DNA of 19,763 nucleotides from Planctomycetaceae bacterium (GCA_031267635.1 JAIRYX010000174.1:1-19763); one strand, 5' to 3'; positions 1-10,100 are shown, counted from the stretch's first letter. The notes: generated by a model from the sequence alone, not told the origin. Numbers and translations: made by a program.

Positions 1-1536
1 GAATATTTCGCCGGAACGCATTTTAATCCGCAACATACTTGCTGGAATTATTCGGCGGACTTTTTGAAATACATCAACCGAACGCAATTTCTGTTGCAAC
101 AAGGACTTTACGCCGCCGACGTTGTCCAATATTACGGCGATAACGTTCCGAATTTCACGCAAGGCGAATGGAACAATACCGCGAAATCGTTACCGGATTA
201 TGCTTACGATGTTGCGTCTAAAGATGCGGTGTTGAATATGAAAGTTTTCGACGGACGAATCTTTTTGCCCGACGGAATGAATTATAAAGTGTTGGTGTTG
301 CCCGAAGTTTCGGGAATGGACATTCACGTGTTTCACAAAATCATTTGGTTGGTCAAAGAAGGCGCAACAGTAATCGGTTCGCCTCCCAAACGCGCATCGG
401 ATTTGGAAAGTTTTGGCGTTAAGCATGATCGTGTGTACGGAAACGATGATACCGTGAAATCTTATGTTAATGAACTTTGGGGCAAAGACGTTTCCGCACC
501 AAAAATTCGCCAAGTCGAAAAAGGACGAATTATTACCGGTATGACGGCGGCGGAAGTATTGCGCAACGACAAATTGCCGCCGGATGTTCAACGCCTTTCC
601 GGTTCGCTGCCGGACGGTCAACACCGAATCAAATGGATTCATCGGACGTTGCACGACGGTAATATTTTCGGCGGTAAAATATCAACTCTTCCGCCGATCA
701 AAACCGCAACAACTCCCGAAATTTCACCGCAAGTTGCGTTGAACAACACCAACCGAACGGAAATTTATTTTGTTTCCAATCTTGTTGCGAAAACGGACAA
801 AACCGAAATCGCATTTCGCGTAACCCAAAAACAACCGGAATTTTGGGACGCATTGACGGGAACAATCACAGACGCAAAATCATTCCGGCAGGAAAACGGT
901 CAAACAATTATTCCGATTGAATTTGCACCGTATGGTTCGGTTTTTGTTGTGTTTAGGAAACCGATTTCAGTTACGCAACAAGGAACAGAGACGTCGAATG
1001 TCCCGAAAGTCGAAAAACAAATTTCGATTGACGGAAGTTGGGATGTTTCGTTTGCCCCGAAACTAGGCGGAGTCGAAAAGATAACGTTCGATCAATTGAT
1101 TTTCTGGAATCAACATGAAGACAAACGAATCAAGTATTACAGCGGTGCGGCAACGTATCGCAAAATCGTAACCATTCCGAAAGATTTTGTAAACGGCGAT
1201 GCGCAGGAGAAATCATCGTCCAATGCTAATAAATTGCGTTATGTCTTGCAATTCGAGCACATTGCGGAAATTGCGGCAATCCGTCTCAACGATAAAACGC
1301 TCGGCTCGGTTTGGGCGAAACCGTATCAAATTGACGTTACCGACGCGATTCGCGAAGGCGAAAACATGCTCGAAATTGAGGTCGTCAATCACTGGGCAAA
1401 CCGCATCATCGGCGATTCCTTGTTACCGGAATCTGAACGCCTCACAAAAACCAACATCCAACGACTCACCCCGCAAACGCCGCTCGTTGACAGCGGTTTA
1501 AGCGGCGATGTTGTGATTTTGCGAGTTGTGCAGTAA
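1..1536 (+). CDS. GH106-type alpha-L-rhamnosidase, C-terminal part (5' end outside window)
   Basis: The frame is open from base 1 to the TAA at 1534-1536, and reading upstream of the TTG at 64 gives family-like sequence (EYFAGTHFNPQHTCWNYSAD), so the true start lies before the window. GH106 enzymes remove terminal alpha-L-rhamnose from pectin-type and other polysaccharides, usually after export. The part seen matches the family's C-terminal half. First come GTHFNPQ and YINRTQFLLQQG with VQYYGD, then the LPDGMNYKVLVLP strand. Near the end is a jelly-roll sugar-binding domain (about nt 1020-1510) with WDVSFAPKLGG, YYSGAATYRK, IRLNDKTLGSVWAKPY and NHWANRIIGD. Family members usually exceed 900 residues, so roughly half is missing, including the expected catalytic region. 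No terminator is obvious downstream. Family assignment is by recall of conserved blocks; a related GH2-like class is the alternative. Confidence 0.85.
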   Translation, partial: EYFAGTHFNPQHTCWNYSADFLKYINRTQFLLQQGLYAADVVQYYGDNVPNFTQGEWNNTAKSLPDYAYDVASKDAVLNMKVFDGRIFLPDGMNYKVLVLPEVSGMDIHVFHKIIWLVKEGATVIGSPPKRASDLESFGVKHDRVYGNDDTVKSYVNELWGKDVSAPKIRQVEKGRIITGMTAAEVLRNDKLPPDVQRLSGSLPDGQHRIKWIHRTLHDGNIFGGKISTLPPIKTATTPEISPQVALNNTNRTEIYFVSNLVAKTDKTEIAFRVTQKQPEFWDALTGTITDAKSFRQENGQTIIPIEFAPYGSVFVVFRKPISVTQQGTETSNVPKVEKQISIDGSWDVSFAPKLGGVEKITFDQLIFWNQHEDKRIKYYSGAATYRKIVTIPKDFVNGDAQEKSSSNANKLRYVLQFEHIAEIAAIRLNDKTLGSVWAKPYQIDVTDAIREGENMLEIEVVNHWANRIIGDSLLPESERLTKTNIQRLTPQTPLVDSGLSGDVVILRVVQ

Positions 1537-1590
1537 ACGCTGAAAGCAACGAAAAAGAAAACCATGTCTTTAGAAAAGATGAATTGTCCT

Positions 1591-1683
1591 GATTATTTCG
1601 TTTTTGGAGGACAATATTTGAAAACACAATAGAAAATTCTGGCGTCAGTTGCCCAAAGCCAATAAATCCGTACTGGGCAACTG
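1591..1683. repeat. Dispersed palindromic repeat, copy 1
   Basis: A perfect 10-bp inverted repeat, CAGTTGCCCA at 1646-1655 and TGGGCAACTG at 1674-1683, encloses AATAAATCCGTAC. The left flank (GATTATTTCG at 1591, then GACAATATTTGAAAAC, then GGCGTCAGTTGCCC) recurs at 16251-16313. It also recurs in reverse complement at about 5550-5617. The repeat is non-coding as far as can be seen. Confidence 0.75.
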
Positions 1684-1732
1684 TCGATTCACTCGAACGA
1701 CTTTATCATTGCAACTCGAACAACTTTACCAT

Positions 1733-1945
1733 TACAGCACAGCTCTTATTTATCAAATTTCCCTTAGTAGCCAACGACGTTCCCAAACTCGCCCTTATGC
1801 CCTTATGTTTTAGACGATGGGTTGTTACCCAAAAAACTTGAACGAAAATAAGGGAATAAGGGCGCATATTGGCGTCATTCGGAGCTACTAAGGGAATGTT
1901 ATATAAATAAGGGCGGCAATAGTAATATCTTCCGGTAAAATTGAC
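1733..1945. repeat. MITE-like unit, copy 1 (AGGGCGG/CCCTTATTTAT family)
   Basis: The left arm (CTCTTATTTATC, then TTTCCCTTAGTAGCC, 1743-1772) is mirrored by a right arm (GAGCTACTAAGGGAA, then ATAAATAAGGGCGGC, 1881-1917), so the unit can fold into a long hairpin. The tail TTCCGGTAAAATTGACTGTAATTAC (about 1930-1954) is shared exactly with the copy at 5355-5511. Compared with that copy it has about 50 extra bases, including a second AATAAGGGCG. No transposase is present, so a non-autonomous element is inferred. Confidence 0.6.
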
Positions 1946-2047
1946 TGTAATTACCCACTTGCCGTGCGGATTCATTTGGGTTGGGCAACCGAATAGTTAC
2001 AGTATTTTATAACTCAACCTCTTCCTCAAAGATGCAATAAGCAGGTA
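1946..2047 (+). repeat. Dispersed palindromic repeat, copy 2
   Basis: The core at 1946-2000 runs from TGTAATTACCCACTTGCC through GTGCGGATTCATTTGG to GGGCAACCGAATAGTTAC. The ends are imperfectly inverted. The right flank (AGTATTTTATAACTCAACC, then a TCCTCAAA-type run, then GCAGG) matches the copy at 16301-16400 in the same order, and the copies at 12697 and 19338 in reverse complement. Confidence 0.7.
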
Positions 2048-2085
2048 TTTCTGATTCGTGGGTATCCAATAAGGAATCTCAAAAC

Positions 2086-2113
2086 TTGTCTATTTTGCCA
2101 AACAGGGTATAAT
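2086..2113 (+). promoter_or_regulatory. Sigma70-like promoter for the FAD/Fe-S oxidase gene
   Basis: TTGTCT (2086-2091) and a perfect TATAAT (2108-2113) are 16 bases apart. The likely transcription start is near 2120, leaving a leader of about 60 bases before the ATG at 2182. It lies just beyond repeat copy 2. No operator is recognised. Confidence 0.5.
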
Positions 2114-2181
2114 TACTAAATAATATACTTGTTCGCAAATTTGATCTTTGCTTTGCCCCTTATCTAAAACCGAAACACAAA

Positions 2182-5100
2182 ATGCCGAAAACACAACTCA
2201 CGGCACAACAGGAACGATTGCAAGACGATCTTCGCGGAGTGATTGACGGCGAAGTACGTTGCGATGATGTTGCGATTCGGTTGTATTCGACGGACGCAAG
2301 TTTATTCGAGTGTCCGCCGCTCGGCGTGGTGTTTCCGCGAAATAAAAACGACGTGGCGGCAACGGTTCGTTACGCTTCTGAAAACGGCGTTTCCATTCAT
2401 CCGCGCGGCGCGGGAACAGGCCACACGGGAGCGTGTCTCGGACACGGTTTGATTCTCGACTTTACAAAATATATGCGCCGCGTTCTGCAAGTTACGGAAA
2501 ATTCCGTTATCACTCAGCCGGGCGCGACATTGGAACGTATTAACCGTCAATTACTTCAGCAGCAACGCCGAATCGGCGCGGATTCCGGCTTTACTCCCGC
2601 GACAGCTATCGGAAGCGTTCTCGCGGTGGATGGCGCGGGTTCGCATTGGCTTTCACAAGGGTTTCCGTATCAAGCAGTGCGAAAATTGCAGGCAGTGCTT
2701 TCCAACGGTGAAATCGTTACGCTCGAACGCGGTACGGTTATCGCTGAAAACACCTCTTTCGCGGGGCAAATCACACAGGAATTAGCAAACTTTCTCGCGC
2801 TGCCGTCTGCCGTCAAAGCGATTGCCGATCAGCGTTCTCAAGCCGAAGGAACGCCGTACCGTCAAGGATATCGTGTTTGTAACGCGGTTCTTCTCGACGG
2901 TCAAATTGATCTGACGCCGCTTTTGATCGGTTCGGAAGGAACACTCGCTCTCATTACGCAAGCGGAAATTGAAACGTCCGTCGCTCCGAATACGTCCGGT
3001 ATGGTTTTTCTTATGTTCGATTCGCTCGATAAAGCAATGCATGCGGTTCCGTTGATTCGCGTTCATCATCCCGCCGCTTGCGAATTGATCGACCGACGGC
3101 GTTTAACGCTGCTTCGAGATTGGGACTCGCGTTTGAAGTCGGCGATCCCGTATGACTCGGAGGCAGTTCTCGCGGTGGAATTTGAAGGCGACGACCCGCT
3201 TTCTGTCGGCGACAGAATGCAGGATTTGATTAACGAATTGCGGTTCGACCGACAGTTATGTTATACGGCTCGCGTCGTGTTTCAGCCGCAAGAGGTAAGT
3301 TTATATCGTGATTTTACCGCGCGATCGCATTTGGCGGCGTACCGGATGCGGCACAGCGTCAGCAGTGTTTTGCGGCTCGAAGACGCGGCTGTTCCGATTG
3401 AACAGCTTTCATCGCACATTCTCGCTGTGCAGAATCTTTTCAAACGGTATGAACTCGCGCCGTCGTTTTTCGGACATGTCGGTCACGGACAAATTGGCGT
3501 GCAACCGGTGCTGGATTTCTCCGACGAAAATGCTCTATCGCGAATGTACCATCTGCTTTCTGAATACTACGATGAGGTTTTCCGCGTCAACGGTTCAATC
3601 AGTTCCGAGCAAGCATTCGGATGGATTCGCTCGTCGTATTTGCCGGCGCAGTTTGCGAAGTATTATTATATTTACGAACAAGTTAAACGTCTTTTTGATC
3701 CGCAAGGATTGTTTCATCCCGGAAAAATCGTCGCGCGGAATGATCTGCCGCCGTTCCGTTTTCGCAGTTCCGTCATGCTGCATCAGGAACACAGGCAAAA
3801 TCAGGAAACAACATCGCAGGATAGAACAAATGTTTCTGATGTTTCACCGACATTCAATAATAACGAAGGAAGATTGCAGCGTCAGCTTGAAGTGCAGTTA
3901 AAATGGGATTCTTCGTCTATCGCTGAAACAACGATGCGTTGCAACGGTTGCGGACGATGTCGAAGCCGCGAACCGCAAACGCGGATGTGTCCCGTGTTTC
4001 GGTGGGATTTGAACGAAGAATCCGCTCCGCGGGCGAAAGCGAATCTGGTGCGTGGCATTCTCGACGGAAAATGCGGTCTCGGCGTGCTGACGTCGGAGCA
4101 ATCGCGAGCGGTTGCCGATTATTGCGTGCATTGTCACATCTGCCGACTGGAATGTCCGACGGAAGTAAACATTCCGAAAATCGCGTTTCAAACCAAATGC
4201 GCTTTCACTGCTGCGCACGGTTTGCCGCTTTCCGATAATTTCTTTTCGCATCTTGATCAAGTCTTAAAATGGCTGGCGTTAATCAGTTGTCCGGTGAACT
4301 GGACGATAACAAATCGGTGGACGCGATGGCTTTATGAAAAGCTGCTCGGAATTTCACAAGCGAGAAAATTGCCGAAACTTGCGAAAATCAGCTATCTTTC
4401 GCGTGCCGGATGGTACAAACGCCTTTCTAAACCGTCGCGGCGGCGCGACCGAAAAGTGGCGTTGTTCGTCGATATTTACGCAAATCATTTTGAAACTCGC
4501 ATCGCCGACGCCGCCGTAAAAGTGCTGGAACATAACGGAATTGACGTTTATGTTCCGGGGCGACAACAGCCCTCCGGAATGTTTTCTTTTTCCTGCGGAC
4601 GGCGTGATCGTGCCGAGAGAATTTCCCGAAAAAATATTTCGCTTCTCGCCGATATTGTGCGTCAAGGGTATCAGATCATCACGCTGGAACCGACGTCCGC
4701 AATCTGTCTTCGGGACGAATACGGTTATTTGTACAACGATTCCGACGCTTTGTTAGTCGCCGCCAACACCTGCGACGTGATGACGTACTTGCATAAGATG
4801 CACTTAGACGGAAAACTGCAACTGAATTTCTCACCGATTCACACGACAGTCGGTTATCATGCGCCTTGCCGGTCGCTGGTTCTTGCGAAAATGCATCTCT
4901 CTGAACAAACGCCCGCCGAACAGCTTTTGCATTTGATTCCCGGATTAACGGTACGCCGATTAGAACACGGTTGTTGCGGTATGGCGGGAAGTTTCGGCAT
5001 ATTAGCAAGAACGTTTCGCCGAAGTTTGCGAATGGGAATGCCGCTCTTTTCCGCACTTCGCGCGCCGTCGATTATGATTGGAGCGTCGGAATGTAATCTC

Positions 5101-5223
5101 TGCAAAATGCAAATGGAACAGGGCTGTAACAAATGCACGCTTCATCCTATCATACTGATGGCTCATGCCTATGGTTTCCTGCCGGACATCGCACAAGTTT
5201 TGGCGTCGGCGAGGATAAGGTGA
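2182..5223 (+). CDS. FAD-linked oxidase fused to Fe-S and cysteine-rich domains (D-2-hydroxyacid dehydrogenase type)
   Basis: This 1013-residue protein has the length and layout of the YdiJ/Dld-type fusion of GlcD-like and GlpC-like modules. Such enzymes oxidise D-lactate, glycolate or D-2-hydroxyglutarate on FAD and pass electrons through Fe-S clusters to the quinone pool. The N-terminal FAD_binding_4 domain (about 35-210) shows IHPRGAGTGHTGACLG. The FAD-oxidase C-terminal domain (about 265-515) ends near HVGHGQIGVQP and FHPGKIV. Two ferredoxin-like sites follow: C587, C590, C593, C603, and C648, C651, C654, C658. Of the two cysteine-rich domains, the second is complete (C896, C931-C932, C971, C974). 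The first keeps only C805 in SFSCGRR and has EPTSAIC instead of an EPSC-like motif. No Shine-Dalgarno is evident; the ATG was chosen from the promoter position and the start of the homologous sequence. The exact substrate cannot be read from sequence. Confidence 0.9.
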   Translation: MPKTQLTAQQERLQDDLRGVIDGEVRCDDVAIRLYSTDASLFECPPLGVVFPRNKNDVAATVRYASENGVSIHPRGAGTGHTGACLGHGLILDFTKYMRRVLQVTENSVITQPGATLERINRQLLQQQRRIGADSGFTPATAIGSVLAVDGAGSHWLSQGFPYQAVRKLQAVLSNGEIVTLERGTVIAENTSFAGQITQELANFLALPSAVKAIADQRSQAEGTPYRQGYRVCNAVLLDGQIDLTPLLIGSEGTLALITQAEIETSVAPNTSGMVFLMFDSLDKAMHAVPLIRVHHPAACELIDRRRLTLLRDWDSRLKSAIPYDSEAVLAVEFEGDDPLSVGDRMQDLINELRFDRQLCYTARVVFQPQEVSLYRDFTARSHLAAYRMRHSVSSVLRLEDAAVPIEQLSSHILAVQNLFKRYELAPSFFGHVGHGQIGVQPVLDFSDENALSRMYHLLSEYYDEVFRVNGSISSEQAFGWIRSSYLPAQFAKYYYIYEQVKRLFDPQGLFHPGKIVARNDLPPFRFRSSVMLHQEHRQNQETTSQDRTNVSDVSPTFNNNEGRLQRQLEVQLKWDSSSIAETTMRCNGCGRCRSREPQTRMCPVFRWDLNEESAPRAKANLVRGILDGKCGLGVLTSEQSRAVADYCVHCHICRLECPTEVNIPKIAFQTKCAFTAAHGLPLSDNFFSHLDQVLKWLALISCPVNWTITNRWTRWLYEKLLGISQARKLPKLAKISYLSRAGWYKRLSKPSRRRDRKVALFVDIYANHFETRIADAAVKVLEHNGIDVYVPGRQQPSGMFSFSCGRRDRAERISRKNISLLADIVRQGYQIITLEPTSAICLRDEYGYLYNDSDALLVAANTCDVMTYLHKMHLDGKLQLNFSPIHTTVGYHAPCRSLVLAKMHLSEQTPAEQLLHLIPGLTVRRLEHGCCGMAGSFGILARTFRRSLRMGMPLFSALRAPSIMIGASECNLCKMQMEQGCNKCTLHPIILMAHAYGFLPDIAQVLASARIR

Positions 5224-5354
5224 AACGTAAGTTTTTTAGAGATTTCTACATTTCATCTTGTAAAATACTGAAAAACAAGGGGGGACTTCTATTTTTGCCT
5301 TACTTACATGCTAGGGCTTCGTTGGATTAAGGACTCGTTATCCGAAAGATTTTC

Positions 5355-5511
5355 CTATTGCAGCCCTTATTTATCAAGTTTCCCTTAGTAGCCAACTCAA
5401 ACCCGCCCTTATGCCCTGATTTTTTAGATCATGAACTTTTATCAAAAACAATGAAACGAAAAATATAGAGAATAAGGGCGGCAATAATAAATATTTTCCG
5501 GTAAAATTGAC
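5355..5511. repeat. MITE-like unit, copy 2
   Basis: Its left arm (CAGCCCTTATTTATCAAG, then TTTCCCTTAGTAGCC), its middle (CGCCCTTATGCCCT), its right arm (GAATAAGGGCGGCAATA) and its tail (TTTTCCGGTAAAATTGACTG) align in order with the unit at 1733-1945. It lacks about 50 bases present there. As in copy 1, its tail runs directly into a palindromic repeat core. Confidence 0.6.
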
Positions 5512-5617
5512 TGTAATTACCAGTTAACCAGTGCGGATTTATTGGGCTGGGGCAACTGACGCCATAGTTTTCTATGGCGTTTTCAAATGATTGTCTCCAC
5601 CCAAAACGAAATAATCA
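5512..5617 (-). repeat. Dispersed palindromic repeat, copy 3 (flank inverted)
   Basis: The core at about 5512-5559 contains GTGCGGATTTATTGGGC and GGGGCAACTGACGCC. The sequence to 5617, with an internal CGCCATAG/CTATGGCG hairpin (5560-5581), is the reverse complement of the left flank of copy 1. The shared stretch ends at ATAATCAG, complement of the GATTATTTCG that opens copy 1. Confidence 0.7.
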
Positions 5618-5972
5618 GCAATGTTTTGAGAAACAAAAATTTCCTTTTTGGTCTTTTTGCAATTTTTATGCACGGCTTTGTCATTGAACATCGCTCTTGT
5701 CTCATTTACTCTCAATGATTTATAAAAATACACGCTTCCCTAAAAATAAACAAGATAGGAAAGGGTTTACGAATATCTTTTCTTTGCAAAAACATTAAAT
5801 TTTTATATTCTTTTTGCAATCTGCCACCTTATTAGCCGATTAGTAAAAGAGGAATTTACCGCTTTTATGGAAATGTGGGAAAATTCAATTTTTTGTAAAA
5901 TGAGTTGTTTATACCAATTGTGTTGCGATTTGGTTCGACAAACTTATTGACGGTGAAAATTGAGAGAGAATC

Positions 5973-6974
5973 ATGAAAATGAAATTATTGATGCTTGTTT
6001 TGATAAAAACGATAGGCACTTTGGGAGTTTGTTGTGCATTTATTTATCCTCTTTTAGCGGCGAATTTACCCAAAAAGCAAGCGAGCGTTGTTGTTGAATT
6101 ACCGACTCAAAATGTGGATAAACGTCCGGTTTTGTCAAAAGTTTCACTTTCTGCCGATGGTAAATTGATGGTAACAGCCGGCGACGATCATTGTGTCCGA
6201 ATATGGAACGCGAAAACCGGCGAGTTGGTCAAAGAATTTAATGCACACGATGACTGGGTTCGCGGCGCGGTGTTTAGTCCGGTTGACAACCGGTTGCTCA
6301 CGATTGGGCAAGACGGTCAAATCAAAATCTGGAATTGGCAAAATCTCGGAATGCCGATTTTAGTGCGAGAAAAAGTGCGCGGCGCAAAAAATATCGAGTT
6401 CAGTCCCGACGGAACAAAATTTGCGGTGAGTGGCTTTGATCCGTTGATTTATTGTTTTGAAACGTCTACGCAAAAATCATTGTTTCATTTCGCGGCTCCA
6501 TCGGATAATATGTCCGCACTCAAATTCTCGCCCGATTCAACGCTCCTCGCCGCAGGCGGACGTACCGGCGTCGTGCGAATTTGGCGAACCGATAATGGAA
6601 AAATCGTTACCGAAATGAAAGGCGACAGCCGACGTGTCAACGCACTCGCATTCAGTCCCGACGGTAAACAAATCGCGTTCGGTACCAACGGTAGCCGAAT
6701 CAGTATCTGGAATCCGCAAAATGGAACGATGATCGCCGTGTTGCCGGAACGTTACGGTAAAACGTTTTCGTTGCAGTATTGCAGCGCAAATGTGTTAGCG
6801 TCCGGTGAAAGCGATAATATCATTCGACTTTGGGACGTCGAAAATAAACGCGAAATGACAAATCTTGTCGGTCATACCGGAACTATTTCGACCCTGTATT
6901 ACGATGAACAATTAAATAATCTCATTTCCGGCAGTTTCGACACGACTATTCGTTACTGGGCAATGATGCAATGA
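5973..6974 (+). CDS. Secreted WD40 repeat protein (single seven-blade propeller)
   Basis: This 333-residue protein starts with a basic, hydrophobic leader (MKMKLLMLVLIKTIG, then LLAANLPKK), which suggests export. The rest is seven WD40 repeats of about 40 residues. Blades end in VRIWNA, IKIWNW, IYCFET, VRIWRT, ISIWNP, IRLWDV and IRYWAM, mostly introduced by an FSPDG-type turn. Seven blades make one closed propeller, a protein-binding scaffold with no enzymatic residues. Blades 3 (YCF) and 7 deviate from the WD consensus. GAGAGA lies 5-10 bases before the ATG as a modest ribosome site. The gene ends 135 bases before the large surface protein on the same strand, so the two may share a transcript. 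The partner or function is unknown. Confidence 0.9.
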   Translation: MKMKLLMLVLIKTIGTLGVCCAFIYPLLAANLPKKQASVVVELPTQNVDKRPVLSKVSLSADGKLMVTAGDDHCVRIWNAKTGELVKEFNAHDDWVRGAVFSPVDNRLLTIGQDGQIKIWNWQNLGMPILVREKVRGAKNIEFSPDGTKFAVSGFDPLIYCFETSTQKSLFHFAAPSDNMSALKFSPDSTLLAAGGRTGVVRIWRTDNGKIVTEMKGDSRRVNALAFSPDGKQIAFGTNGSRISIWNPQNGTMIAVLPERYGKTFSLQYCSANVLASGESDNIIRLWDVENKREMTNLVGHTGTISTLYYDEQLNNLISGSFDTTIRYWAMMQ

Positions 6975-7097
6975 AACGCAGATCGTCGCAAAAAACAAGA
7001 CGCAGGCGAGCAAGAGGAACGTTTACTGTTGCCCAATCAAAGCACGAAGCGTAAGCAAGCGAATCAATAAAATAACGCATAAAGTAATTTTATACAC

Positions 7098-7102
7098 GGA
7101 GG
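7098..7102 (+). promoter_or_regulatory. Ribosome binding site deciding a GTG start
   Basis: GGAGG sits 7 bases before the GTG at 7110. This supports GTG over later ATG codons and places the basic N-terminus and planctomycete motif in the protein. Confidence 0.75.
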
Positions 7103-7109
7103 TTATACG

Positions 7110-10100
7110 GTGGGATTGTTCAGCTTTTTTTCAGGAAACAAGCGTCCGCAAATTGGAGAAACGGTTGATTCGATGATCGGGTCGGCGGATGGCAAACACG
7201 AGTCGGCGGGACTTTTAAAACTTTTGCCGTTTTCCGGTTCTGTCGGTAAAAAAGACGGCGGCTTGGCAGTGCGGCGAATTTGCCGTGTTGAGCAACTGGA
7301 AAATCGTGAAATGCTTTCTGCGAACCCGCTTCATTTCGGATCAACTTATTACGAAGACGTGAACGGAGTTGGCGACGACAACGACGGCGACGTGTTTCAA
7401 GTCACGTGGGTTGGCGGCGTTGACGGAACGCAGTTGAAACAAATCTCAATTTCAACCGACAAAAACGGAAATGGTCGCCTTGACGAGGGGGAATGCTTCT
7501 TCGATCCGTCAGGCGGCGGTCTTGGAACAAAAGGAAATTATCCGTTCACTGTTGTCAATTCGCAAGGCGTAGAAGGCGTTCATTATTCGCTTTCGGATGA
7601 TGGAATGACGCTGACGGTTACGTTTGATCAATTCGATGAAGGCGGAAAATTTATTTTCAAAATCGACGTGGACGAATTGAACACCGATGGCGTGAGCGCG
7701 ATTGCCGAAGGTGAAGAATTTGAAGGTTCGATTATTTCCGCTACGTTTACGAATCGTTATTACAACGACGAAACCGTGATAACAACGTATATGGATAATT
7801 TTTCCGATCCGTTTACGCCGCCTCTGAATTTGCCGGATGATACTTATAATTCACCGGGCGGAAATTCTCAATATGTTCTCACCGCAGGAGCGTTTGGTTC
7901 CGCTGTACAAACGCCAAAACCGATTACGATTTCAGGAAATGTTTTTGAAGATGCTGATCGCGATAACGTTTTTGACAGTACGGAAAGCGGTATTTCCGGT
8001 GTTCATCTTGAATTGCAAGTTTGGGATTCTGTGAGTAACGCTTATGTCGGAACCGGAAAATACACCGTAACCGATTCGGACGGTTTTTATCAATTTGAAA
8101 ACGTTCTTCCCGGAAAATACCGCATCGTTGAAACACAGCCGGAAGGTTATTGGAGCGTCGGTTCTCAACCGGGAACGGTGGACGGACAAATTCGCGGTCA
8201 ATCCGTCACAGCGGACGTTCTTGCGGAAATTGAATTGCTCGGCGGCGAAAACAGCGTGCATAACGATTTCGGCGAAATCAGCCCCGGTGCGTTGAGCGGT
8301 TATGTTTATGAAGACAATAACGACAACGGAATCAAAGATAATAACGAAGCGGGAATCGAACACGCTGTGTTGGAATTGTACCAATTGGACGACGCATCAC
8401 AGCAATACGTCTCTACCGGACGGACAACGACGACTAATTCAAGCGGTTATTACGAGTTTAGAGAACTTGATCCCGATCATACTTACATGGTTGTTGAAAC
8501 GCAGCCGACGAATTATCTTGACGGTAAAGATCGCGCCGGATCGCTCGGCGGACACGTACCGTCGCCCGATACCGACCGGATTCTCGGTATTCATGTCGGC
8601 GTGGGACAATTCGGGAAAAATTACAATTTTGGCGAACTCAAACCATCGTCCATCAGCGGTCATGTTGTGGTGGATCAAAACGACAACGACCGTTTGGATT
8701 CCGGCGATTTGTTCCTTGTCAACGTGACAGTAAATTTGTACGATGCAGACGGAAATAAAATCGCAACAACAAAAACCGACAAAGATGGTTATTACGTATT
8801 TAACAATCTGAAACCGGGCGTTTATAAAGTCACCGAAGAACAGCCGTTGGGATATTACGACGGACCGGATTTTTCCGGTTCGGAAGGCGGAGAACTCGTT
8901 TTACCCGATTCTATTGCGGGGATTCCGATTATGGTTGCCGACACGCACGGCACAGATTATGATTTCCTCGAATATCTCGGCGGAAGTATCGAAGGTTTTG
9001 TTTATGAAGACAACGACAACAACGGCGTGAAAGACAGCGACGAAAACGGGATCGGCGGCGTAACTGTAATTTTGTGGGATGGCGACGAAGAAGTCGCGCG
9101 GACAACCACCGACGGCGATGGTCGTTATAAATTCGACAATCTTGAACCGGACAAAGTTTACACGCTTACCGAAGAACAACCGCATTATTGCGACGGCAAA
9201 GACGCTGCCGGAACGTTGGGCGGAACGGCAATCAATCCGGGCGACCGAATCGAAGGAATTGCCGTTGCGCCAGGCAATGCGGGAAAAAATTATAATTTTG
9301 GCGAACTCAAATATTCGTCGCTTGCCGGTTATGTTTATGAAGACCTGAACAACGACGGGAACAAAGACGCGGGCGAGCCGCCGATTAAAGACGTAACAGT
9401 ACAGTTGTGGGTTTGGAACGAAGCGGCAGGCGTTTACAAAGCGACCGGACAAATAACAACGACCGATGAGAATGGTCATTATCAATTTGACGACGTCTGT
9501 CCGTACAAAAAATTCCGCGTTGTCGAAGTGCAGCCGGATGGTTACATAAGCGGCAAAAACACAGTGGGCGACGTCGGCGGAACAGCGAGCGATACGAATG
9601 ATTGGATTACGGAAATCATTTTAACGCCGGATATTCATGCGGACAATTACAATTTCGGCGAACTCCGCGAAGCGAAAATCAGCGGTTATGTTTATGAAGA
9701 CGTCACATTAAACAACGGTCAAACCGATAGTACCCAAACCGATAACGGCGTCAAAGATTCCGGCGAAAAAGGAATCGCGGGCGTTACGGTCGATCTTTAC
9801 AAGCTGGACAACGGCAGTTATATTTTTGTCGCAACGGTAACAACTGACGAGAACGGTTTTTACGAATTCAAAGGTCTCAAACCCGGGACATATCAAATCG
9901 TGGAACATCAGCCGGAAGATTATTTCGATGGTCGCGACGCCATTGGTTCGCTTGGCGGTCTCAGTCACGATGACGACGATTTGATAACGGAAATTCACGT
10001 CGTTTCCGGTTCTAACGGGATCAAGTACAATTTCGGCGAATTAACGCCGGGCAAAATTTCGGGTTACGTTTTCCAAGACGGGAATACGATTTATTACACG

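Larger units (their letters stand above)
1537..2181. other. Intergenic gap with nested repeats and a promoter
   Basis: No convincing gene is present. The gap holds two cores of the dispersed palindromic repeat (1646-1683 and 1946-2000), a MITE-like unit between them, and a sigma70-like promoter just before the oxidase gene. The only long minus-strand frame (1706-1975) lies inside the repeat unit and resembles no known protein. Confidence 0.7.
5224..5972. other. Intergenic gap, repeat-bearing, no gene seen
   Basis: The 749 bases hold a second MITE-like unit and a repeat core (about 5355-5617). The remaining 5618-5972 is AT-rich and shows no convincing frame. A weak TTGCAA (5784-5789), 16-base, TATTCT (5806-5811) pair is the best promoter candidate for the WD40 gene, but it is unconvincing. 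Confidence 0.6.

Noticed and set aside
64..66. TTG at 64 as start of the rhamnosidase
   Set aside because: The frame is open to base 1 and the upstream residues match the family, so the start lies outside the window.
1706..1975. 89-codon minus-strand open frame
   Set aside because: It lies almost entirely within the MITE-like unit and repeat core, has no ribosome site, and is not kept in the second copy of the unit.
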